This document shows, in pieces, positions 1 through 10,804 of a DNA stretch of 64,000 bases. Numbering within the stretch: position 1 is the stretch's first letter; every line of letters begins with the position of its first letter. The stretch covers positions 19,199,762 to 19,263,761 of the forward strand of contig OX453280.1 in assembly GCA_949710005.1 (NCBI GenBank), read 5' to 3'. Made by a program: the position numbers and the translations under genes. The stretch comes from Ricordea florida. Lineage: Eukaryota; Cnidaria; Anthozoa; Corallimorpharia; Ricordeidae. The notes beneath the pieces were generated by a model, which was not told the DNA's origin, made no database searches, and saw nothing but the letters and a program-made list of their open reading frames with translations.

Positions 1-140
1 CATGGTCGTCATGGTATCGTTTAGAAATTCTAAAGCATTTTGTATCCTGACACAAGTATTAACACTACGCGATGGAATGTCATATAATAAGTGTGAATGG
101 TTTTAGTTTCAAAACAGGCTGGTTCTGAGTCAGTACGAAA

Positions 141-235
141 TTGAAACTCACATTTATCAAACGCTGCGAGGAAAGGCTAACACTCGAAAAGTCGGCATAT
201 TCTTCATCTTTAGGTGGCACAACTTACGTCGTCAA
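141..235 (+). repeat. Degenerate Penelope-type tail with hammerhead-like motif
   Basis: A stretch at about 173-196 (GGCTAAC, then CTCGAAAAGTC) aligns by eye with a better copy at 48605-48640, and the similarity continues into a following CAACTTACGTCGTCAACTCG block. The order of a short stem-loop followed by GAAA resembles the hammerhead ribozyme core known from ends of Penelope-like retroelements. The core here is damaged. The reading frames across the stretch look non-coding. Confidence 0.35.
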
Positions 236-956
236 CTCGAACTATAAACTCAAATTTTGTGCGCAGCATTTGCTTCTAATAACAGCAGTGTTAGAGGGTA
301 ATGGTTCAGGCTTGCCAGCGTTGTTCAAGGTAGCACAAAGGGTTGTTTTTATGGTCATAGTTTTTGATTTAACAATTGATCACTGTCGCCATCATTGTGA
401 CTTTCAGTTTTTTCAAAAACCTCGTACAAGCAGCGACAGATCCATTTTCTTTTTTTTTTCTTTTTTGGATTTTTTGCTTTTTTTCTCTTTCTTGACTATT
501 TCCTTCGCTGCATTTCAGCCCAGTAACGTATGCGTGGGAAGGCGGAGCCGCCCTGTCCAAAAGTGACGTATTTCTTAACAAGATGTGCGTGACAAAAGCT
601 GAATATGATGAACTTGGCAAGAACATTTGTAAAGAGAGGTTTGATTCGTGACCTGCTGCAAGCCTTGCGTGACTAGTAGAGTCTAGGCAAGCTGGCACCA
701 ATGCACACTTTGCAACAAGTTTGTGTGTCACGCCAGAAGATCGTGTACGTGGCTGGCCGCCTTTAGGAAATTAGTATCCGAAGGTCACCTGCCGTCGTAT
801 CTGTTCGAGAGTCTTTTCAAGTTCGTAAATTATCGATGAAGGTTGGAAGTACTGGCATGGCGCTTTTGCATGGTTTGCTCTATGGCAACCAAACAATTAG
901 TGTAATTGTGCTCTGCCTTGCATCCTATATGCCCGCATCGAATTCCAAGAACCTCG
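236..956. other. Non-coding stretch, no gene seen
   Basis: Contains a T-rich run near 446-490 and overlapping low-complexity reading frames on both strands, none with recognisable protein character. It is the 3' flank of the O-methyltransferase that ends at 957. Confidence 0.4.
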
Positions 957-2135
957 TCACTTGGTTTTGATCAGTTCAAATAACATAGGCCCATCCCCGC
1001 TCTCATAGACACGATTTAACTGGAACGCAACTCTTCTGCACAGCCGCTCAATCTGGTCTATCCACTCACTCCTGGTTCTAAAGTGGCCCTCCTTGCACAG
1101 TATGGAAATGTGAATACCACGAAAAGCAGGCTCTAATCCAGTTTTACTAGGTTTGTGTCTAGTGTCGCCAGGTTCTGGATTACACTTGTTGATAATGATA
1201 AACTTACCACCTTTCTCCAGGACTTTACTGGAGTTTTCAATTGCCTTGACCATATCGTCTTCAGTGAACACCACAAATAGGTTTTTAAGAATTATTGCAT
1301 CCACCTCTTGACAAGACGGAATATCGCTAAGAACATTTCCACCAAGTATGGTCACTCTATCTTCAGGGAGCCCCTCATTCGCTAAATGCTTCTTTGCTCG
1401 GATCACAACATCTGGGAAATCGAACAAAACACCATGCGTATTCTCGCATCCGGGGCTTTTCAGGATCTGCGACAAGAAGCTCCCCTCTCCTCCCCCGATA
1501 TCCATGATTCGCTTGCAATCACCCCAAGGGTACACGGTAAACATGCTTGGCTGAGCATCTTGAATTTCTAATTGAGATAACATATTCATGGCATGGTCGT
1601 AGTTGTTTGCGAATTCGTGTCTTGTTTGAACTGTACCAACTGCCCTCTCATTAAATAGCATAATTCCAGGATTTACTTTATTAATATCATACTGTAGCTC
1701 TTCGGCTTTATACATGTAGTCGTACATAGTCATTCCGTGGGCAAGGCAAAAGGCTGGCTCATCGTTCTTTACGGCCTCTGGAAAGTGAAGCATGGCGGAC
1801 CAAATTTCGTCGCTGCCGTAGTAGGCCACCATATGACCCAGACTAGGTCCACTGTCTCTTTTCAACAGTTCCATCGCTCGATTGGCCTTGAACCGCTTGT
1901 GGCTAAGTTCCTCGCCTACTCCCCACTGAGCCATTGCTCTCATAAGTTTATAAAGAATTCTGTCTGTTCGACAGCTGGTTCTTTGTGCGATCTCTTGGAT
2001 ATCTACGGGTTCAGAGGCGTTACATAGCAACTCGGGAATTCCTAAGGCCACTATATTACTCAAACAACGGCTTTTCCATATTCCAGAGAACATGGAACAG
2101 ATAATCCGCTCCTCTGTGAATGTGCTCTCGGCCAT
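957..2135 (-). CDS. OMT-1, ASMT-like SAM-dependent O-methyltransferase, single exon
   Basis: Predicted 392-aa methyltransferase of the plant-type/acetylserotonin O-methyltransferase family (Methyltransf_2), which moves a methyl group from S-adenosylmethionine to a hydroxyl of a small molecule in the cytosol. The N-terminal third (about residues 8-100) looks like the winged-helix dimerisation domain; the SAM-binding loop IMDIGGGEGSFL lies near residue 210, and an acidic DFPDVV strand follows. The catalytic His of the family, normally in an L-H-D-W motif, is not seen: the equivalent segment near residue 282 reads AIILKNLF. The frame opens 26 codons upstream, but I chose the Met of MAESTFTEE because it is shared by all three copies and the upstream part is not conserved. 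No intron is present, unlike typical animal ASMT genes. It is intact; the substrate is unknown. Confidence 0.85.
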   Translation of the reverse strand: MAESTFTEERIICSMFSGIWKSRCLSNIVALGIPELLCNASEPVDIQEIAQRTSCRTDRILYKLMRAMAQWGVGEELSHKRFKANRAMELLKRDSGPSLGHMVAYYGSDEIWSAMLHFPEAVKNDEPAFCLAHGMTMYDYMYKAEELQYDINKVNPGIMLFNERAVGTVQTRHEFANNYDHAMNMLSQLEIQDAQPSMFTVYPWGDCKRIMDIGGGEGSFLSQILKSPGCENTHGVLFDFPDVVIRAKKHLANEGLPEDRVTILGGNVLSDIPSCQEVDAIILKNLFVVFTEDDMVKAIENSSKVLEKGGKFIIINKCNPEPGDTRHKPSKTGLEPAFRGIHISILCKEGHFRTRSEWIDQIERLCRRVAFQLNRVYESGDGPMLFELIKTK

Positions 2136-3841
2136 CGAGTGCTTTTCTGTCGCAGAATGTGCAAGCTTACATAAGAATAGACCACTGCATTCAAATACCG
2201 TTCTGTCACGCACTCCGTAAGTTGTTATCTGTGACGCTTAATCCTTGGGAAACCTGGCTTAAGGGACGATGGATAAATTATGGGTCAAAGAGAGACTCTA
2301 GCTTGATTCAGAATCACTAGACTAGAGTGGGTATACTTGCAAACACCTCAATGTAATGCACCAACTCCACAAGAATCGAAAGTACCCCATGCTAAACTCG
2401 TGGATAAAATGTTACCTTACAAGTTAGCGCTACGACAGAGCTAAGAATTGGCGGTCGCAAGGTCGCCAGTGGCGAGTTAAAACTGACCAGGGCTACCAAA
2501 GTAAACGTTTTATCGTCCGATGTGCGACTATGCTACAGAATTTGGAAAAGTTGCAATGTAAATTGTGCAAAGTACAAAGTTAAAAATAAAACTCAATATG
2601 CAGTTTAGTTGGACTACCTTTCTCTTCGTTTCTTTTCCTGGACTCAAATCATTCATTTGAGTGAATTTTTAGTTCTGAAGTGAAAATTCCTAGCCGTTTT
2701 AACAGTGATTTCACGAGTGATCCACATTCCCAACACATAGACGCCACTTTGATTTTGTGATTGCCACGTGACTTTGAAAAAAAAAAATTGAGGGCCACTT
2801 CATTTTGGGATGGACCACTAAGAATTCAAGGAAACTGGCCCGACTGGCCACCAAGCACTGGAATTAAGTTTTAGCCCTGGCTACAATGCAATAGTTTATT
2901 GACACTTCCCTGATGGGGCTTTTCAGTAACAATACGAGAACCCATCCCACGCGATAATTTAGAATGAGCTACATTCACAAGCACCAGACCACAACACCGG
3001 GATCTACCTCCCCTGGCAATATTAAGGAATGTATGGGTTTACCTCGGTGTAAAAACCTGTGAAGTTTTTCTCTTTTTTTACCTTTGTTTTACTGTTATTT
3101 TCCTGGTCTCTATCTTTTTTTGTCTCCTTTTAAATTCTTTGTTCTACGTCTCTAATGAACGTAACAGAATTTTCCACCTAGGATGAGCCAAATGTATTGT
3201 ATTTTCTTTAAGTCCACGAGTGTCTTGTGGGCGTTTAATGCAACACGGTTTGAAATATCTTCCTCGAGCGCGAATGACTAAATTTTGTTCCGGTGGCCAG
3301 TTCCTTAAAACTAGTTAGGAGGGATGTTCAGAAGAGTAATTCTAGAGTTTGTTTATACACTCATTTTCTTGTTGTTTACGAGAAAGCGAATGCATCATGT
3401 TGCGTGACATAATCGAATATGAAGATGTAACTAGACGACCAATTAAGGTTTTACGTAACATGAAACTTTATGCATGGAAAATCCAAGGTTGTTATTGGCT
3501 CGGATGTTTCTTTTGTTACCCGTTATCCCTAACACTTCTGGCCCACCATTCCAATAACTCATGAATCCACGAGCTAAAAATGGCAACTGATCCAAGTAAA
3601 AAACCCACGAGATCTACGAGTTTAAAATAGGCAGTCCAGGACTGCACAGGCGAATGCAATTTGTGAATAAACTGAAATATTTATGAGCAAAATATGGTCT
3701 TATAAATAAAGAAATAGATGCATCCAAGGACCATATATACCATGGCATGATTATCAGACAATACGAGTCGCTCGTTCTCTCTCCCCTCTCACTCAGTGGC
3801 TCAATATACCCCCAAGCAGAGAAAGTTTCCCAATTCCCTTT
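2136..3841. other. 5' flank of OMT-1 with repeat fragments
   Basis: The first 120 bases (TTACATAAGAATAGACCACTG region) are conserved upstream of OMT-2 and OMT-3, so promoter or 5' UTR sequence probably lies here. At about 2900-3035 a GGGGCTTTTCAGT...CCCCTGGCAATATT block is shared with 13470-13565 and 37860-37950 and resembles the body of the SINE at 44.5-45.0 kb. From about 3036 a CCTCGGTGTAAAAACCTGT motif matches the MITE at 34937-35080. I see no gene in it. Confidence 0.5.
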
Positions 3842-3844
3842 TTA

Positions 3845-4650
3845 TGCACCTATCAATGGTTTGCCCCAGGATGAGGGGGTGGGGGGGGGGGGCAACCCAC
3901 GGGAATTTGACTTTGTGAGGCTCTACCTCGGTGGGGATTTTCACGTCCACAGCAATCGCCTCGGTGGGAAATTAATTTAACTCTGTCGCCATCTTGGAAA
4001 GTGGAGAGGGCCTGGGAACGAGCGGCCATCTTGAAAAAAGTCCGGAAGTCATTTGGATGAGCTTCCCGCGTTTTTGCTGTGCTTTTCACAATGGTAGAAC
4101 GGAAGGTAAGGATTATCTTGATGCTTTTAAAGTAAAAATTGTTGTTTTTAACAGCCATCAGTTATCTATTTTGAAGTTTTGTAACACATAATGTATCATG
4201 ATTTCATTTGCTTGAGTTGATGTAATTGAGACCTTGTTTGCTTCCTTCTCTTAAGGTACTCTGTGGCTACTGTAAGCAAGACGACCCAGCAGAGGGTGAT
4301 GGAGCTGAAACTGTAGAGTGGATACAGTGTGATGCCTGTGATAAATGGTATCACCAAGTTTGTGCAATAACCCCACTTGATGATGACATGTTCTGGCATG
4401 GCACATTTTGTATTGCTGTAAATACTATGTGAACAGAGTCAGTAAGTACCTTGCAATAAAGTGTTGTGAGTAACTGAGTTTTTTGACATTTCTGTACAGG
4501 GTCTGGAATCCCCAGGGGTGGGAATGTGACTCTCAGTGGAGACTCAGGGGTAGGGAAATTGACATCTGAAGACCTGAAAATTTCAAATTCCCCTGGGGTT
4601 GCCCCCCCCCTTCCCCCCGCCCATCCTGGGGCAAACCATTGATAGGTGCA
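3845..4650. mobile_element. Harbinger-like DNA transposon, 806 bp, TTA target duplication
   Basis: The ends are perfect inverted repeats for about 30 bp (TGCACCTATCAATGG at the left, its complement at the right) and stay similar, with G-rich slippage, for about 80 bp. The element is flanked by TTA at 3842-3844 and 4651-4653. A 3-bp TTA/TAA duplication is characteristic of PIF/Harbinger elements. No transposase is seen; the interior holds a two-exon PHD-finger fragment. The superfamily assignment rests on target duplication and terminal repeats only. Confidence 0.75.
4091..4432 (+). CDS. PHD-finger fragment carried inside the transposon (2 exons)
   Basis: A short first exon, 4091-4105 (MVERK), ends at a GTAAGG donor; a second exon starts after TTAAG at 4256 and runs to the stop at 4430-4432, in phase. 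The product would be about 63 aa. It shows a C4HC3 zinc-finger pattern: CGYC, then QCDAC, WYH and HQVC, as in PHD fingers that read histone H3 tails. The penultimate zinc ligand is missing: the motif W-x-C-x2-C reads WHGTFC (Gly for Cys), and the frame then ends early. It is therefore probably a captured, decaying exon rather than a working reader domain. A longer spliced form using a donor near 4443 cannot be excluded. Confidence 0.5.
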
Positions 4651-4829
4651 TTAAGTAGATATGAATTCAAAAGATAATTTTCGGTTTAATGCAACAGTGT
4701 AACCAAGAGCACTTACAATATTTTGAATTCCTGAAATACATGTAGTAATTAACTAATTCAGTCTATTAATGATGTAACTCTATAAACGACAACTGCGATC
4801 AAACAGAAATAATAATAACAGTAATAACA

Positions 4830-6190
4830 ATGGCTCATTCGGTGCCACTGGAAAAGGGACCTCTCTACCTTACCGAACAACAGACTACAAACACAAAAGA
4901 AGCTGGAAGCAACCGAGCGTCGGCTTGCTAAGAACCCAGAACACGCTAAAGCCTATAATAAACAAGTGATCGAGTTCACAGAAATGAACTTTGCAAGGAA
5001 ATTAACGAAGGAAGAAATGACGGCACATAAAGGCTCAATCCATTACATTTCACACGAAGATGTAAGTCCGGAAAAGAAACAACACCAATCCGTCTTAAAT
5101 TCATCTGTGTCCTACCTAGGCCATCGCTTGAATTATTATTGGATGAAGGGTCCTGATCTTCTTAACATCATGGGATCCTTGTCCCTGAACGGGATCAGCA
5201 AGTTCGTTGCTACTTGAAAACATTGAAACAGAGCGCGAACCTGATGCCTTTGTTAAGACGGTCCTGACATTCGAAGACAAGCCTGTACTGGCTATGACCC
5301 AAATTGCATCACGAAAAATGGCAGATGAAACAAAATCCTCGTATCCATACGCTGCTAAGGTGCTAACGATATAGACGATACTTGTGATTCAGTTCACACT
5401 GTACAAGAATTCAAACAACTAACAGCCGACACGGATAACGTCTCACACTAAGGTGGACTTAAAGTCAAGGATGGCTTTTAAAGCAGCCTCTGCGAAAAGA
5501 GAAAGATGGCCAAACAGAGACTTCAGTGAAACATCTTCAAGGCGCATCCATTTTGGAACCACGTTGATGATGTTTTTATGTTTACCGTTAATCTACCGGG
5601 AGAGACCAAGCTAACCAAGAGAGGAATACTAAGTCAGATTGTCCGACTATTTGATCCTATCGGATTTGCAGCCGCATTCCTAGTTCTTGACAAAATCGGG
5701 ATGCAGCGATTATGGCAAGGAGGGTTAGGGAGGGGGATCAAGAGTTGCCGACATCATTGCGTGAAGAATGGATACGTTTCCTGGAAGAAATGAAAAACCT
5801 CAATAGCGTAACATCTGAGAATCACTGACTCCACCACAAACAATTGAAGCCCAGACACTGTGCATTTTCTCGGACGCATCTAATGAGGTATTTGGAGCTT
5901 GTGCGTACATCAGGGGGCACACAGGAAGCAGTTCTTTTAGCACAAGATTCATCGCATGCAGCAAAAGTAAGAGTGGCACCTCTAAGACTACTGACCACAC
6001 CTCATCTGGAGCTACAAGGAGCAGTATTGGCCACCATACTATGTCAGTCCATCATGGAAGAAACACGAATACACTTCAAGAAAGTCGTGGTTTTCACGGA
6101 CAGCAATATAGTATTGTCGTGGATCTGCAGTCAAGACAGAGAGTTGAAGCCATTTGTATCCGCCCCTGCAATTCAGACCTCTCTCAAATA
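4830..6190 (+). pseudogene. BEL/Pao retrotransposon relic, RT and RNase H region
   Basis: Reading-frame fragments at about 4880-5215, 5578-5793 and 5844-6191 carry BEL/Pao polyprotein signatures: NPEHAKAYN before the reverse transcriptase, TKRGILSQIVRLFDPIGF in the RT-RNase H connection, and HLELQGAVLAT with FTDSNIVLSWI in the RNase H. Frameshifts and stops separate the pieces. The fragment ends abruptly at about 6190 where a minus-strand LINE begins. A BEL/Pao integrase tail in the same orientation reappears at 9473. Confidence 0.75.
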
Positions 6191-6194
6191 ATTC

Positions 6195-7473
6195 ACGCTA
6201 CCACTTCTTCCTGTCGAGTGCGGAGGACTGCCAGTGTTCTTCCATTTGGAAAAGCTTGAGATCTTCCTAAATGCAGTCTTTCCACCTTTTATGAGGTCGC
6301 CAGCGTTTTCGCTTTTCATTCTGGAGCTCACTGAAGAGCAATTGCTTCGGAGAGCGAGGGCCGTCCTTGCGACAGACGTGTCCAAGCCAGCGTAGACGGT
6401 TCTTCCTTATGGCAACTTCAGTAGGGATCGCACACGCGCGTTTTCGACTCTCAACATTTGATATTTTGTCTTGCCACTTGATGCCCATGAGTTGACGCAG
6501 ACACCTTTGCTGGAAACATTCGATCTTGCGAAGGTGACGCACATGAGTTGTCCAGTTGTCCATGAGTTGTTTCACTGCCATAATTATAGCAACGTGGGTG
6601 TGATGATAGCATGGTACACAAGGAGTTTTGTCCTCAAAGTGATGCCATTCCTCTTCCTGACCTTTGATCGAAGTGAGTAGAAAGCTTGGATATCCGTTGG
6701 CTGATCTCCTTGTCAAGCTGACAGTCGTCACTCACTGTTCCTCCGAGGTAACAGAATTTGTGCGCAGCAGTTAAGGGCTTGTTCTCAAGTGTCACCGGTG
6801 AGACCACAGCACATTGCTGATGGAGAACTTCAGTTTTTTTCTGGCTTATGGTCAGTCCCCATTTCTTTCATGACTCGTTAAGACTCTCAGTCAGACGCTG
6901 TAGTTCGGCTGTCGTGTGCCTGCCAAAGGCGGCATCAGCATAGAGAAGCTCATCTATGATAGAAATAGTGGCTTTCTTTGTCCGGAGACGCCTGATGTTA
7001 AAGAAAAGTACAAACAGCGATGGGACGAATATGCAACCTTGGCGAAGACCGCAGGTGACTTGAAACTCATCAGTACTATCGCTGCCCACTTGGACTGTAG
7101 GTCGCATACCTTCGTGTAAGTTCCTGATGATGTTCACAATTATTAGGCGGGATGCCTACCTTTCCTAGAAGCTGCCACATGATTTCACGATTGACCGTAT
7201 CGAAGGCCTTCACAAGGTCTACAAAGATGATATGGAGTTTTGCTGCTGTTCCTTGCACTTCTCCATAAGTTGTCTAAGAACAAATATCAAGTCTATGGTA
7301 GATCGTCCTCCCCTAAAAATGCGTTGGGCTTCTGGAATGTGTTGCTTGATGGTTGGCCACACACGATTGAGAATGACCTTGGCAACAAGTTTCCCCACGA
7401 TGGACAGAAGGGTGATGCCACGGTAGTTAGTACCACACGTGTATTTACACTTCTTCTTGAAGAGTTTTACTAA
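6195..7473 (-). pseudogene. LINE reverse-transcriptase relic (APE-type, same class as 38.4-42 kb)
   Basis: Minus-strand pieces read in order: NYRGITLLSIVGKLVAKV and FRGGRSTIDLIFVLRQL (RT), IFVDLVKAFDTVNREIMW, then a YADAAF box in place of the YADD catalytic motif, then KIECFQQRCLRQLMGIKWQD and NRLRWLGHVCRKDG near the C terminus. At least four frameshifts or stops break it, and one catalytic Asp position is disturbed. The 5' part (endonuclease) is absent, consistent with 5' truncation. It abuts the BEL relic at 6190 and Helitron-like copy A at 7475. Confidence 0.75.
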
Positions 7474-7559
7474 ACTAGAAATGCGACTCCCGCAAAACCT
7501 GGCGAAGCTAGTTTTTAAAGAACTCGTAATGGTTCTTCCTGACGGATAAGACCCCAATT

Positions 7560-7722
7560 TATGTATTTACTTATTATTATATTATTATAGCTTTTCTTGT
7601 GTTTTCTCATTTCTTGTATTTATTATGATTATTATTATTATTGTATTATTATTATTATTATTATTATTGTATTATTATTATTATTGTATCATTATTATTA
7701 TTATTGTATTATTATCATTATT
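7560..7722. repeat. ATT-rich microsatellite
   Basis: Imperfect (ATT)n/(TTA)n tract with interspersed TTG units. The same tract follows the CTAG terminus in copy B (about 23050-23170). Confidence 0.9.
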
Positions 7723-7782
7723 GCTGGCTAGCCTTAGCGAGACAGCACACTATTTGAGAGGGTCAGCGGTGTTCCATATCAT

Positions 7783-8526
7783 ATGAGCGGTGAAAAATCT
7801 CGATTTTTCGGATGTCAGATTCGGGGCATGCGCAGTTTGGCGTTTTCGTTGTGTGACGGCACAATGATTTCTTCTGCACATTTCGTGTTCTTAACACTTC
7901 ACGCTTTTCTGGCGGTTGACAAGTTCGGAAGAGTTAAAAGGGAAGGGTTTTTCCTTATTTCGATTGCCTACATGTTTCTAAATGCCCGGGGAAGTATTCA
8001 TCAAGGTCACGATCAGTTTAGTGATGAATCGCGAGGACGACAGGAAGTTTTTATGAGTTTGTCTGCCTTACTATGCCATCAGCTGAGGCCAATTCAGCAA
8101 TGGAGGTGTGAAGAAATCGATTGCGTCTTGCTTCATGGAAATGATTTGTTCCTCAATGCACTTCAAATGGGGCAATCGCCAGATAAGGAGACTTGCCCTC
8201 TGAGTAAATTACCGCCTCCAGCTTGCCTGTCTTCGGAAATATTCGTGAAAGGTCAATTGGAAAACAGATCTGTTGTTGAAGTGAGTTCAGAGCGCATCAA
8301 GGGGAAGCACGAGGTTACTAGCGCGCCCATTGAGGCTAAATCTTTGACCTTTGAGTCAAAAAGTCTGTCGCCCGTTGAGGCAAAATATTCGACCGTTGAG
8401 TCACAAAGTCTGTCGCCCGAGGAGGCACAACAGTCGACCTTAGAAATTATGCAACTGTTTTGTTCCCAGAATGAACTGGACTTCTTTGTTGTTGTTATTA
8501 CCTACTTGAAGTCACTTTTACCTTAA
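7783..8526 (+). CDS. 247-aa protein resembling the N-terminal protease-like domain of PIF1/Helitron-type polyproteins
   Basis: An uninterrupted frame whose central part (residues about 68-135: ARGSIHQGHDQF, SRGRQEVFMSLSALL, EEIDCVLLHGNDLFLNAL) resembles the cysteine-protease-like domain at the front of large PIF1-helicase or Helitron-type proteins of invertebrates; this is recalled pattern similarity, not a search. The position where I expect a catalytic Cys (after RG-x-Q) is Glu, so activity is doubtful. The C-terminal part holds about two and a half diverged 15-residue repeats of the form EAK-S-T-ES-SLSP. It lies within Helitron-like copy A but on the opposite strand, and is absent from copies B-D. 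It may be a captured gene fragment. Confidence 0.45.
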   Translation: MSGEKSRFFGCQIRGMRSLAFSLCDGTMISSAHFVFLTLHAFLAVDKFGRVKREGFFLISIAYMFLNARGSIHQGHDQFSDESRGRQEVFMSLSALLCHQLRPIQQWRCEEIDCVLLHGNDLFLNALQMGQSPDKETCPLSKLPPPACLSSEIFVKGQLENRSVVEVSSERIKGKHEVTSAPIEAKSLTFESKSLSPVEAKYSTVESQSLSPEEAQQSTLEIMQLFCSQNELDFFVVVITYLKSLLP

Positions 8527-8582
8527 ATATCTGAGAAGTGTTTATACCATTATCTTACAGTTACAGTGACGCTTAAATGTCA

Positions 8583-9470
8583 TAATTAATGTACCGGTTT
8601 CACTGACCTTGAAGAATTTTTTTCCTTTACCATTTTCTGACCTGTGACAATCATGCTAGTGCAGTCATTTGTCCATAGAGTTAGTGTGGAAAATCATGAT
8701 TGAAAGCATATATAGGGCATTTAGGAAACTTCAAAGACTTGTTTTTACATAAAGCACCCTTGCAATGAATATATAAGAAAGATCGCTAAAAATTTTGGCA
8801 TTACAAACTTTAGTTTCTCCCTTATAGAGTTCTTCCGATGTAAAAAGTCAACTGTATATTATCGTTGTTATTAAATATTTGTATATTTGACATCATAAAA
8901 ATGAATTAAACAGCATTAAGGAAAAAGGTTAAGAAGTTATGCCTAATTTTGCAAAGTACGGCGTAAATTGACTTTTCATTTGTCGGAAAAGGGTGGGGTT
9001 AAGAGAGTAATTGCCAGGGATAAATGGAACTCAAAGGTAAAAACCCATTTTGAAATGGCTATGTAACTTGTCTGTCCCAACGTAACGTTGTAATTACTTA
9101 ATACATATACATGTATGTAGCAAAGAAATATAGCAAAGAGAAATACTACTCAGAAGCCAGTAGTAACATCTGCTTTATTTACATAGAATTGCATTGATCA
9201 CTGATAATATTGCAGAACAAGTCACTTATTGTTTGGTATCTTTTCTGTTGAAAATGCTGAACATAACTGCTACATGAAACAAATCTACAATAAATTTTCA
9301 CTGCTGCAATGATATCAGATCACATAATTATAAATAACTGCTATCACAACTGCTTGTTACCTCTGTATTGGGAATTTCTTTAAAATGGAAGGCAATCGTT
9401 TCACTACGAAAAATACCTACTTGCATTTTCATTGCAGTATTAATGCTACGTGACTGACATCTTTCATTTA
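8583..9470. repeat. Interspersed repeat body shared by the Helitron-like copies
   Basis: About 890 bp matching 23757-24620 and 26700-27480 directly and 52140-52900 inverted, with shared landmarks such as GTGCAGTCATTTGTC, AAATACTACTCAGAA and GATATCAGATCACAT. No reading frame is conserved among the copies. Confidence 0.8.
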
Positions 9471-9472
9471 AC

Positions 9473-9830
9473 TTGATTAACCAGCGCCCTATCGGTCGAA
9501 TTCCCAATGACCCTGATGATGGGTCCTACTTGTGCCCTAACGACATGCTCCTCAGTCAATCTTCGTCAACAGTACCACAAGGAACGTTCCGAGAATCCAA
9601 CAATCCACGACGCAGAGCAGAATCTGTACAGAGAATAGTTGACTGTTTCGTGAGACGCTGGGCCCGAGGTGTATTTCTGTCGCTGGTCCCAGGAAAAAGT
9701 GGAAAGTAGAGAGACGCAATCTCAGGGTAGACGACGTGTGATTGTGCAAGATTCCAATGCCTTTCGCGGAAAATGGGCTATAGCCAGAGTAACCAACATG
9801 TACCGGGAAGGGATGGCCGAGTAAGAAATG
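9473..9830 (+). pseudogene. BEL/Pao integrase C-terminal relic
   Basis: The frame opens with RPIGRIPNDPDDGSYLCPND and continues TVPQGTFRESNNPRRR and IVDCFVRRWARGVF, the conserved C-terminal stretch after the BEL/Pao integrase core. A frameshift near 9709 interrupts it; the expected continuation (ERRNLRVDDV) is readable in another frame. It has the same orientation as the RT/RNase H relic at 4830-6190 and may be the far end of the same element. Confidence 0.7.
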
Positions 9831-10329
9831 TAAAATAGAGAACGCCCACCACCCAGTATTAGAGACCAATCACAAAGATAGCAGTCATTTACCTAGCGGA
9901 AGGATATGAAGACTGACGTTTTAAGGATGAGGACACTGCCCTCATTGTCGCGGAGATACAATGAACTATTTAAAGAGAACTTCGGTTTAGCTGTCAAAAA
10001 CAGGAAACCGTAACAGCGCTTACTTTGTTCAAAGTAAATTGAGTAGCTTAGTTTTTGTCAGTTTCTTACCGACAATCGTACTGGAATGATCAGAGTTTCA
10101 CGGCTTACCTGATGCCCGGATTTATATGCTATAGTCAAGGACATTTAAGAAAATTTAGAAGTAAGTGAACCGAAAGTTATTATTAAACTGTTAATTTAGG
10201 ATCACACTTATCGGTTACCTGATGGAGTTTAAAGCGGTTTATTCAGACTTGTTTTTAAGAACCACCTGAGTTCGCTTACGTCCATTATTGACTCTTACGG
10301 CCAGTTATTTCGCTTTTCTAGTTTATGTA

Positions 10330-10804
10330 TTAGTTATGTACCCCCTTAAATATATACCAAGCTCTTATAGCTCCTAACTTAACATATGGTCTGACAGTAT
10401 GGGGTCAAGCTTGCAAATCCTACCTTGGCAAGCTCCTAAGGTTGCAGAAAGGAGCTCTTCGCTTTTTCTACTTTTCTCATCATAATGAGCATACAATTCC
10501 TTTATTTGTTGACGCTCATATCTTACCGCTAAAATTTGTTTATTATGAATCTATAGCTAATTTGATGTTTGACGTTCGAAACAGAACAGCTCCATCCAAT
10601 ATTCGAGATCTATTTCAAGATATATCTGATGTTCATTCTTACAATACACGTTCTTCTGCCTCTAATAACTTCTATGCCACACCTTCTAGGCTATCCGTTC
10701 AAGCGAATTCCTTCTCTCGAACTGGAGTAAAAGTGTGGAATGTAATACCTCAAGGAAAAAAGAAAACTCAAACAAATTTTATTCAACATGTTAGACTCAC
10801 ATGA
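10330..10804 (+). pseudogene. Non-LTR retrotransposon (CR1/L2-like) C-terminal tail, unit A
   Basis: Translates as LTYGLTVWGQACKSYLGKLL, RLQKGALRFFYFSHHNEHTI, then NRTAPSNIRDLFQ and HSYNTRSSASNNFY, ending NSFSRTGVKVWNVIP. This order is the typical end of CR1-like reverse-transcriptase proteins, after the RT fingers and palm. The RT core is absent. A second copy sits at 35225-35697 in unit B. Confidence 0.75.

Larger units (their letters stand above)
7475..9470 (-). mobile_element. Helitron-like element copy A (partial)
   Basis: In minus orientation this copy ends in CTAG followed by T (7475-7478), preceded by the same hairpin-forming CTTCGC...GCGGGAG-type sequence as copies B and D. From 8583 to 9470 it matches copies B (23757-24620), C (26700-27480) and, inverted, D (52140-52900). 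Unlike the others it contains a 247-codon reading frame at 7783-8526. The 5' end is missing; at about 9470 it meets a BEL/Pao integrase tail. Confidence 0.55.

Noticed and set aside
141-566. 141-codon frame on the plus strand
   Set aside because: Low-complexity Phe-rich C terminus from a T-run, overlap with a Penelope-tail repeat, and no protein-like motifs.
2136-2213. N-terminal extension of OMT-1 by 26 codons
   Set aside because: Not conserved in OMT-2 and OMT-3, where a MITE lies at the equivalent place; the shared Met of MAEST is the better start.
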